From NCBI RefSeq assembly GCF_023053635.1, contig NC_086178.1, positions 40,532,726 through 40,596,725 on the forward strand: DNA of 64,000 bases, in the 5' to 3' direction. Numbering within the stretch: position 1 is the first letter of the stretch; each line of letters starts with the position of its first letter. The notes under the pieces are model-generated. The model did not search any database. It was not told where the DNA came from and was given only the letters and a program-made list of their open reading frames with translations. Of this stretch, positions 57,401 through 64,000 are shown piece by piece. Made by a program: the position numbers and the translations under genes. This stretch comes from Elgaria multicarinata webbii (lineage: Eukaryota > Chordata > Lepidosauria > Squamata > Anguidae).

Positions 57401-60400
57401 ACTATGGCAGCCTATTAGGATGGGCTCATCTCTTTTGACTGGTTTAAAAAGCTGTTTGTACCAAGCATACAGTTCAGGCTTAGGGAACTTAAAACTTGTG
57501 AGTGTGGCCTTCAACATCTTCTTTGGCTGACTGCTGATTTTTAAATGCAATCCATCCAGAATAGGACTATTGCAGAATATCTGCAATGTGTTTGTTGCTT
57601 GCAATTTGGCATCTGCCATATTGATGAAAATCGATATGCAAACTTGGTGTTTCATAACATTACAACGTATATATTGTCTGCACTACTGCTGCAATTGCTT
57701 TTGGCAAAGTGGCCTTTGGGGTAGGGGAACCCTTATTCTTTGATTTCCAAGATATGATGTACAACAGATTTCCTCTCTCTGTGTGCTTGGATGTACTGAT
57801 CTCCTCTTCGGGATCAACAATGATCACTTCTAGGTCTCATTACTCCTGTTTTTGGTGAAACTGCATTCAAACCTTATATCCATTTCTCTGTTCTTGATGG
57901 AGGGCAATGGGTTGCACTTCCATGTCCTTTTGCTTGTCTATTTTTTTTTTCTTTCCCCAACAAGTTTTGGGGGTTTGTGTTCTTTAGGACAAGAAATGCC
58001 AAAATAGTTTTGAGGAAGGGAAAATGATAGTGGTAACTTACATCAGGGCCCCAACAGCAAATGGTTTAGGAACCATAGAGTCTGTTCTGTCTGTACATCT
58101 GCTTATCTGCTGGAAACACAGGGCTCTCTGCATTTCCTTGAGAATCCTTCCTGAGTTCCCATGTGGAATTGACCTATATGTTTAGAAAGCTTTTTGAAGG
58201 GACTTCCGGCATTGGAAAACAGAAGGGAGAATTGTATTCTCAAGTGCTCTTGAGTCACAAACATTCTGCTAGTGGAAAGCAAACTTGTCAAGAGGGGTGG
58301 GGAAAGATGCCAACTTGACCTTCCCTAAGAGGTGTTGGTTTTCTCTGTATAGAGGTATGCTTGTTTGAGTTTCAGTGTGGGGGAGCATCATACAGTCCCA
58401 ACGGATTGTGTCACATGCAATATGTGTAGATGAACTCTTAGATGTACAGCATTTGCTTGTGAGCAGAGGCATGCCTAGTTTGGAGATTCTCTGCATTTCT
58501 GGGTGGTGTTGGCAGAGCAGTAGATTATTTGAGTTACTAGAGATTCTCTTTAGAATAGAAAAATACAGCAGTAGTCAGAGGGCCTTCTCTGCTGTGGCAC
58601 CCCGGCTGTAAAATGAGCTCCCTAAGGAGGTTTGCCTGACACTTAGACGCCAGGTGAAGACCTTTTTATTCTCACAGTATTTTAACAGTCTATAAATTAA
58701 TTTTAACTTTGCTGTTTTAAATTTGTATTTTAAATCTGTATTTCTGCACTGCTGGTGATTTTATCCTGGTTGTGCTTTTATATTGTATTTTATATTATAT
58801 TTTTATACTGTTGTTTTATACTTTGGATGGTTTTAATTTTTGTGAACTGCCCAGAGAGCTTCGGCTATTGGGCAGTATAGAAATGCAATAAATAAATAAA
58901 TGCATGGGATCTAATCCCTTAGTTATCTTCTCACAGGAACTGTCCCCATCCCTGATGATCAAAGATATATACCGGATATTCTTTTTTCCTAAACAAAAAC
59001 TCAGAACCTTGAAACATTAGAGGCAAATAGACAGACTTTGCAAAATTATTCTGTAGAGAAGCAATAGTGCTACTTGCATTTTCTATTTGAGGGTTGTTGT
59101 TATGTTCTTGGTGAATGAAGGTACTGTTTGGGTACCATCAGGGCCTGCCAGGTTCTGAGAGAATATTGCGCTTCTGTCTCTTAATAACCATTTGGTTGCT
59201 TGGTTTCAGGAGTTTCATATGTCAGAAGACTTTAATAAGATGAACTTTGTCAAGACTTACCCAGGTAATGAAATAGGGAAGTGTCCATTCCTTCACAGGT
59301 GAGAAATTTTACATTAGAAACTTGGGATGCTGAATCAGTCTTAACTTGCATCAAATGTTCACATAAATTGCTGTTCCTGTTTGGAGACATGGTAAACTGC
59401 TGATGTGGACTCAGAATAATAAGGAACTGTAAATCTTACATTAATGGTGGGTAACCATTGATGCTCAGGGCCTGGGGCCAAAACATGGTCTGCGGACTAG
59501 TAGAATCCTGAACATTTCTGTATTTATCTGTTTGTTTGTTTGTTTGTTTTAATCTTTAACCTGTAAACTAACTTAGTTATCCTCTCAGTGTCATGGTTTG
59601 CATGATCACTGCAGCTGGCACATGCTGGGGGTGATTTGAAAAATCACTGCTTGTGCACTGCTTGTTGTGTTGTCTGAACCCTGGTAGCATGGTGTGTTGG
59701 AGGGCTATTTAAGTACTATTTAACTCTCCGACAAACTATGCCACCTGGATTCAGATGACATTACAAGCAGTGCCCGGTGGTGATTATTTAAATCACAACT
59801 GGCATGCTCCACGGCTTAAACAAGCCACCATGGCTCGTTTAATCTGCGGTGATAATGTGAACTGGTCCTCTGTGTATGTACGTACTGGCATTATCACCCT
59901 AAACACCTTTCTCTTATTGCATTCTACTTTCTTTCCTACTTTCATTCTATACCTATTTCCTACCTACTTTCATTCTGTACATTAGTAGCAGGATGAGAGC
60001 TAGTCATGAAACAGACACTTCATCAGCCTATAATACTATCTTTTGAAAATAATGAATTTTTTCATCCTCATGGATGGAACTGCTCTTTGCTGTTAAGCTA
60101 AAAAAGTTCACCACTAACAAAAATAATTTAACTTGTGTAGTCTGAACTACTTTTCCAAAAGCAGTTCCAGTTACCATTTGATTACATGAAAATTAATTTA
60201 ACTACTGCTCTTCGCTAATCTTTTCTCCCTTGGGTTTATGATGGGTTCAGACACCACTAGTGGGATGGGCTTAGTCTACCATTCCTGAAGTAATTATTTT
60301 TTTCCATGTGGACCATTCTGGGCTCAATCATTTTGCCACAGAAACCTGACGTGGAGCACCGCTGCATTCTGGCCACATGTGATGTCAAGGCTTCTTAACA

Positions 60401-62241
60401 TCGCAGTGCGCCTATATGCACTGGTTGCTGAGGAACGTGGGCAGAAGGATGCTGTTGCACCCATAAGCTGTTTGTGGGTTCCTGGTCAACAGCTGGGTGG
60501 CCACTGAGTGAGCACAGTGCTGGACCAATGGACCATTGGTCTGATCCAGCATGACTCTCCTTATGTTCTCCTGGCTTTGCTTGAACTCCCTGCATCTCTC
60601 TTCAGATGCAACTTTCCCAATGGTCATGGGAGACAAAGGGACAGGAAGAACGTCTGCCCAGGACAGAGTGGTATAGAAGAGGCTACATTTTGGAGAGCAC
60701 TCATGTAGGGAAGTGGGGAGCTGTATCTGCAGCAATTGTTGCTCCATTCATAACTAGCCCTTTTTATTGCAAGGCATAACCCCATATAAGCAGATTCATC
60801 TTATGACTTGTCCTTTTGCTACAGCAGAGAAGGTTGGCTGTGAGAGAGACCTTGTGTTACAATGACAACAGAAGAGCCTTTATGCCAACACAAAGGAATT
60901 TTTTCCATTCCAAAGGAATGCGCCTCTCTCTTCACACTAATTTTATTGCAGTTCCCTGCCTCGTGCTCTCCCTCCCCACTCTTCCTGCTTTAATTTCACA
61001 GTTTGGTCCGTTTGCACGTATGTAAGTGCATTGCCTGAGCTTATGTTTTGCCTTAATGGAGAACAGTCTTCTTACTTCTGTATGAAAGAAGTGATTTAAC
61101 TGCAAGAAGCCTTTAAATGAATGGACTTCTGGCAAATCCAAAACATAAAATACACCTTGTCGTTGGAACAATCATAACGAAGGCAATCCTTTTGCCTGTT
61201 CTTCTTGAGAGTTGTATGTTATTTTCTAGGAATGCTGGCCATCTTTGGAGTCATCCACATGTATTTCAGAACAAAGATTATTTTCAGTATTGTTGGCTCT
61301 TGACCTTTGCTCCTCTGCCATGCAGCCTAATATGCCTCACAACGTACAAGGTACACAGAGGCAGGGTTCACACAACACACTAACCCACCATGGGTTAGTG
61401 TGTTGTCTGAATGCAGTGCATTTTCCGCAGGGTGGGTTATCGTGTTGTTTGAACACAGAGTGTTTTTGGCATTGTAGCTTGTTGGCCATGCAGTGTGGTT
61501 TATTTTTCTCAAACAAGCCACTTTGAAAACTCATGGTTTGTTGTTGGGTTGTTCAGGGTGGTTAACAAGCTACGCTATATGGTTAGCGAGCAACCATACA
61601 GAAAAACTGCTTTGTTCAGATAACACAGTAACCCACCCTGCGGAGAACACACTGCATTCAGATAATATGTTAACCCATAGTTCAAAAACAACCCGCACTG
61701 AGTGGGTTAGCGTGTTGTGTGACCCAGCCAGTGTAAATGGTCGCCAAGGCATGAGTTATTCTCTCTGCCTTTTGTTGTTACCACTGACTATGTTAATCTG
61801 GATGCCGTCACTGGTATTACATCTGCCAGCATGTCTTTGCTCCCCAAAACAAAGCTGGGGAGCCACAGGACCTTCTGTAAAGGCAGATGCAGCTTGCATT
61901 TCCCCCATCCCCTCCTTGGCTGCTGTCATATAAGAAGGAAACAAGGTCTAAATTTATGGAAGAGGCGAGTCACTAGTTCAGTACAACTCGTGCTGATCAC
62001 TCCCTGCTTCTGAGGACATGAACATCCATTATTCCAGTCCAGATGTATAAATACTCAAGTCTAAGTGTTAGAATTCTTCTGTCTCTACAGCTCACCAGAA
62101 CAGAGTGTCTGCCGTCATCTTTTGCTTAGAAGCAGAGTGGATTATCAGCACTGGCCATGATAAATGTGTCAGCTGGATGTGTACCAGAAGTGGGAATATG
62201 CTGGGGAGACACTACTTCATCTCCTGGGCTTCTTGCCTACA
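48171..62241 (+). CDS. WDFY1: WD repeat and FYVE domain-containing protein 1, N-terminal part (five exons, continues beyond window)
   Basis: The exons are 48171-48307, 53779-53846, 56564-56637, 59210-59264 and 62091-62241. They join in frame to give 161 complete codons of a protein of about 410. The start reads [20 protein letters not shown], with ATG in the CpG island. The exons spell WD-repeat material: [55 protein letters not shown], then [36 protein letters not shown] and [17 protein letters not shown]. These match mammalian WDFY1 at most positions, from memory. The family protein sits on early endosomes through a FYVE zinc finger binding PI3P and has been linked to TLR3/4 signalling; that domain lies beyond the window. 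The fifth intron looks U12-type. The paralogue WDFY2 is the main alternative, but the MAAEI start and the SERPINE2 neighbour favour WDFY1. Confidence 0.93.
48618..48749. mobile_element. Young CAGGGG-family MITE in WDFY1 intron 1, duplication GGATAAAG
   Basis: CAGGAAGCGTGTGGCCCTCC to CCTCTACCCCTG. GGATAAAG is at 48610-48617 and again at 48750-48757, 8 of 8 identical. The stem GGACTGCAACTCCCATCATC versus GATGGGAGTTGCAGTC is nearly perfect. It lies about 310 bases past WDFY1 exon 1. Confidence 0.88.
48961..49115 (-). repeat. GATGAAGTG-type dispersed repeat, antisense
   Basis: On the plus strand it reads AGCACTAAAATTAAGAGGGG, TTTGGGCATAAGCTTTGGTA and TGCTCTGTCAGATGTATG, the reverse of the 17886 copy. 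Confidence 0.6.
49116..50011 (+). other. WDFY1 intron 1, nothing recognised
   Basis: No named repeat. Confidence 0.45.
50012..50345 (+). mobile_element. MIR/CORE-like SINE interrupted by an L2 tip
   Basis: The SINE head and core (ATGGTGTAGTGATTAGAGTG; TCAGCCTAACCTACCTCACA) run to 50160 and resume at 50287 with the tail GTCTTGGGTTCCTTGCC and GGTGGGATATAAATG. The inserted 121 bases (50161-50281) are a minus-strand L2 tip (CCCGCCTTATATCATTAAGA). ATGTA flanks it (50156-50160 and 50282-50286). Confidence 0.8.
50346..51895 (+). other. WDFY1 intron 1, nothing recognised
   Basis: No gene or named repeat in 1.5 kb. Confidence 0.45.
51896..52150. mobile_element. Foldback repeat, ACCCACTGTGGGTT type, right side truncated
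   Basis: GAGCTGTTCGCATGACACCA at the left; inner inverted blocks CCCACTGTGGGTTACTTAAC and GTTTAACCCACGCTCACTGG. Confidence 0.55.
52151..52984 (+). other. WDFY1 intron 1, nothing recognised
   Basis: No named repeat. Confidence 0.4.
52985..53505. mobile_element. Foldback repeat, TTCAGACAACA ends, with a long A run
   Basis: TTCAGTTCAGACAACAAGTT at the left and CCAGACAACACGTTTCTTAA at the right; AACTCCAC / GTGGAGTT blocks repeat in both orientations. An A run (about 23 bases, 53208-53230) sits in the middle, possibly the tail of another insertion. Confidence 0.55.
53546..53629. mobile_element. CAGGGG-family MITE, centrally deleted
   Basis: CAGCCTTCCCCAGCCTGGTG to GTTTGGGGAAGGCAG. GTTTAGAT and ATTTAGAT flank it (7 of 8). 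Confidence 0.75.
53779..53846 (+). CDS. WDFY1: WDFY1 coding exon 2
   Basis: Acceptor ATTCACAG, donor GTAAGTAAG. It encodes [20 protein letters not shown] followed by MS, closing the first WD repeat with its characteristic V-W dipeptide. Confidence 0.94.
54068..54187. mobile_element. CAGGGG-family MITE
   Basis: CATGGGTAATGAGCGGCC pairs with GGCCACCCGTTGCCCATG; stems CTACAACTCCCATAATCCCT and GATAGGAGTTGTAAG. Confidence 0.75.
54188..55718 (+). other. WDFY1 intron 2, mostly unannotatable
   Basis: An (AC)n microsatellite is at 54602-54621. No named repeat otherwise. Confidence 0.45.
55719..56070. mobile_element. Foldback repeat, GTTTGCATGATCACTGCAG ends
   Basis: GGCCAGTTTGCATGATCACT pairs with CAGTGATTGTGTGAACCAGG. 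Inner CCATGGTGGGCTGTGG and TTAAACAACGCTC / GGGTTGTTTAACC blocks are inverted. Confidence 0.7.
56095..56400. mobile_element. Second foldback repeat of the same group
   Basis: Blocks ACTTAAGCCACGGTGCACTG, CGAACCCGGGAAGAG, TAAACAACCCTTGAATAAGC and TTAAATAAGCCACGACGGGC parallel the 55719 element. The 3' end reaches to 165 bases before WDFY1 exon 3. Confidence 0.6.
56564..56637 (+). CDS. WDFY1: WDFY1 coding exon 3
   Basis: Acceptor TTTGGGCAG, donor GTGAGTAT, ending exactly at a codon boundary. It encodes [20 protein letters not shown] followed by GAIM, the second WD blade. Confidence 0.94.
56638..58574 (+). other. WDFY1 intron 3, nothing recognised
   Basis: No gene or named repeat in about 1.9 kb. 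Confidence 0.45.
58575..58902 (+). mobile_element. L2-type LINE 3' part
   Basis: AGGGCCTTCTCTGCTGTGGC encodes the RAFSAVAP motif, followed by ELPKEVC-like and RRQVKTFLF-like codons. The 3' UTR ends in TGCCCAGAGAGCTTCGGCTA and a TAAA tail. 5'-truncated. Confidence 0.85.
59210..59264 (+). CDS. WDFY1: WDFY1 coding exon 4
   Basis: Acceptor GGTTTCAG, donor GTAATGAA. It encodes [18 protein letters not shown] and the first base of an Ala codon completed by exon 5. Confidence 0.93.
59592..59865. mobile_element. Foldback repeat of the 55719 group
   Basis: GGTTTGCATGATCACTGCAG pairs with CTGCGGTGATAATGTGAACT; inner CACGGCTTAAACAAGCCACC. Confidence 0.65.
59866..60392 (+). other. WDFY1 intron 4, nothing recognised
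   Basis: No named repeat. Confidence 0.4.
60393..60580 (-). repeat. AACATAAG..GGATCAGACC dispersed repeat, antisense
   Basis: On the plus strand it reads CATTGGTCTGATCCAGCATG, then CTCCTTATGTTCT, the reverse of the family head; CCAGCTGTTGACCAGGAACC lies upstream on the minus strand. Confidence 0.7.
60581..61363 (+). other. WDFY1 intron 4, nothing recognised
   Basis: No named repeat. Confidence 0.4.
61364..61725. mobile_element. Foldback repeat with GGGTTCACACAACACACTAA ends
   Basis: The left end pairs with GTTAGCGTGTTGTGTGACCC at the right. It holds nested smaller palindromes (ACTAACCCACCATGGGTTAG) and TTTCCGCAGGGTGGGTTA / ACCCACCCTGCGGAGAA arms. Confidence 0.75.
62091..62241 (+). CDS. WDFY1: WDFY1 coding exon 5, last in window
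   Basis: The acceptor is CTCTACAG. It encodes [40 protein letters not shown] and [11 protein letters not shown], ending two bases into the Gln codon. The donor is GTATCCTT, discussed separately as a minor-spliceosome site. I found no sequence encoding the expected next segment (YDFDTQYAFVGDY-like) before 64,000. Confidence 0.93.
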
Positions 62242-62250
62242 GTATCCTTC
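62242..62250 (+). promoter_or_regulatory. WDFY1: U12-type splice donor in WDFY1
   Basis: The bases after exon 5 are GTATCCTTC. They match the near-invariant minor-class donor core GTATCCTT in full, and all other visible donors of both genes are ordinary U2-type. The matching branch point and acceptor lie beyond or at the window edge; the window ends in TGTTGCCCAG, which could be an acceptor but cannot be judged. Confidence 0.75.
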
Positions 62251-62814
62251 AAAGTGATTGCAATTATTTCCTTGAGTTTTAGTCAAAGCACACATAAAGC
62301 TCAACCCCCCTCTACTGATGTTTAAACTTACCATTTTCATCTTCACATCATAAAACCATGAGATTTGCGGGACAGTTTCTATTATTAGTCTTCATTATCG
62401 CTACAGTGGGTTAAAAAAAAATCTTCTATAACTAGTATGTCCTAAAATAGTTGAATAGTGTTGCCATATGTATTTTTTGGCAATTCAGGCATCTTAAACT
62501 ATGGTGTGGTCTTCACCAAAAGTTACCACGGTAGTTGTGAACCGAAGGCCGTTCTCTGGATATCAAAAAGCCAACACCAGTTTGGAATGAGAAAGCAGGG
62601 TTGGCCCTGATCCAGTACATCACCCTAGCTCTGAACTCTGCTAAGACTCCAGTATGGCTTTCACAGAAAGCATTGTCTTTAGTCCTTTGTTGCAGAGGCT
62701 TCCTTTTCAAAGAAGGATATATATTTTTCTTTCTCCCTGGCACCACACTGTTTGCTGGAGTCATTAATAACAGGACCGGTGATTATTTCAGTACCTTTGT
62801 CAAGAGCCTCTAAA

Positions 62815-62866
62815 GTATATTTTTGTGAACCGCCCAGAGAGCTTCGGCTATTGGGCGGTATAAAAA

Positions 62867-62908
<42 letters not shown>
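62815..62908 (+). mobile_element. L2 3' tip followed by (TA)n
   Basis: GTGAACCGCCCAGAGAGCTT, GGGCGGTATAAAAATGAA, then a (TA)n run at about 62871-62908 in place of the usual TAAA tail. Confidence 0.75.
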
Positions 62909-62911
<3 letters not shown>

Positions 62912-63226
62912 GTTAATGAACCAGTTAGGGGAGGTTACGTAAACATGCGGTAGCATTTCATGGGCAGTGGAGGGGTATTGTCTACTTTATAAGAGGCTGG
63001 GCAGCTGGCTGATTAAATGAGTGCATTATTAATCATTTATATTTATTTATTTTGACAAATGGTCTACCACTGCCTTGGAGTGGTTTTATCTCTAATCTAG
63101 TAAGTGGGGAAGTAGTGAAGCGGGAGGGACAGTGGGCCAGGTTCTGTTCAGAGCCAGACCACGGGACCTGCTGCTTCTATCCAAGACGCTTGTCTGTGCA
63201 ACAGGTTGGACGTGCCTGCTCTAGGT

Positions 63227-63354
63227 CAGGGATGGGCAGAAAGATCTCCAGTTGTTTTTGACTCCCAGCATTCCTGACTGTTGGCCATGCTGGTAGAAGC
63301 TTCTAGGAATTGGAGTCCCAAACTTCTGGTGATCTTCCTTTCTGCCCACCCCTG
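63227..63354. mobile_element. CAGGGG-family MITE
   Basis: CAGGGATGGGCAGAAAGATC pairs with GATCTTCCTTTCTGCCCACC then CCTG. Flanks CTCTAGGT and TTCTATAT share 5 of 8 bases. Confidence 0.75.
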
Positions 63355-64000
63355 TTCTATATCTTTCACATGGTCTACTTAAAAGGAGAGATGAGAGCAG
63401 GGAACAGCCGATGTGATAGGTCAGATTGAGGAGGACAGTCTGAGAATCACAGTTTTACTTGTGTTAAGCTCAACAATGCTCTAATGGATTTTCCAGTCCT
63501 TTTGCTGTAACTTAGAATTGTATCAGTTCTTCCATTTATCTTGAGTTTGTCAAAAATACCCATTTCCAGAGTAGGGAGAAATGAAAATATGCCATTAAGA
63601 ATTATTATGCAAATGTACGTAAGACTAGATTGTGTCTTCTCCCACAGAAGTCAGAATGTTTGACTTAGTCCCTGGGATAATGGGAAAAGGAGATGCTGAT
63701 TGAAGGGATGCTGGGAGTAAATAAGCTTGATGGGGTGTTAGGTTCAGGCCACCAGTCAAAGCCATCCAGTAAGAAAGGCCTTCGTTGGAAGGGAAGACGT
63801 TTCTATGGCAACCTTCTCCAGAGCTCTCATTTCCTTCAGGATAGAGCCGCAAAGGATTCCTTCCCAGCCTTATGTTGGCTGGGCTTTTATTTATGCCAGC
63901 TGTGGGGGTCACGTGCTCCCTCTCCACCCCCGCCCACCATTATGAACCCCCCTGAGCCCTTTTGTTTTTGCTGACACTGGCTTATTGTCCTGTTGCCCAG
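63355..64000 (+). other. WDFY1: WDFY1 fifth intron, right edge of window
   Basis: No exon or named repeat. The final bases form a pyrimidine-rich stretch ending CCCAG, which may or may not be an acceptor. Confidence 0.4.

Noticed and set aside
1-64000. Retroviral, LTR or other virus-like elements
   Set aside because: I saw no paired LTRs, primer-binding site or capsid/envelope-like reading frame; the reverse-transcriptase traces are all L2-type LINE.
1-64000. CRISPR arrays, operons or bacterial-type systems
   Set aside because: The sequence is vertebrate nuclear DNA with spliced genes; direct repeats found are microsatellites or transposon copies.
63971-64000. Acceptor of WDFY1 exon 6 at the last bases
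   Set aside because: A pyrimidine-rich stretch ends in CAG exactly at the edge, but no coding sequence follows within the window, so it cannot be supported.

Overview
The window looks like nuclear DNA of a squamate reptile, most likely a lizard. It holds two intron-rich vertebrate genes on the + strand. They are embedded in interspersed repeats: L2-type LINE 3' ends closing with a CCCAGAGAGCTTCGGCT signature and a TAAA-rich tail, tRNA-derived SINEs, and many short foldback DNA transposons. The species assignment is inference from the repeat families and I cannot refine it.

Layout. Positions 1-13,700 are intergenic and repeat-rich. A CpG island at about 13,740-14,430 with a TATA-like box holds the promoter and first (untranslated) exon of SERPINE2. 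Its coding exons lie at 29,496-40,351: eight coding exons, 396 codons plus stop, with every junction in frame. The 3' UTR runs to about 40,945. A 7-kb repeat-filled spacer follows. A second CpG island (about 47,850-48,430) holds the promoter and first exon of WDFY1. The first five WDFY1 coding exons are present (48,171-62,241, 161 complete codons). The gene runs off the right edge, inside an intron whose donor matches the minor (U12) spliceosome consensus.

Function. SERPINE2 encodes protease nexin-1 (glia-derived nexin), a secreted, heparin-activated inhibitor of thrombin and urokinase-type proteases. Its basic helix D, inhibitory hinge and Arg-Ser reactive bond are all intact. WDFY1 encodes an early-endosome WD-repeat/FYVE protein; only the N-terminal WD repeats are visible here. 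The two genes are neighbours in the same orientation but have no evident functional link. From memory, MRPL44 lies between them in human; I could not find it in the spacer.

The most informative non-genic content is the transposon record. It includes hAT-type foldback elements with 8-bp target duplications, a set of foldbacks sharing GGCC...CTACAC-like termini with 3-bp duplications, several element-in-element insertions, and a 363-bp-period tandem duplication in SERPINE2 intron 1. I recognised no virus-like element, CRISPR array, functional tRNA gene or rRNA gene.
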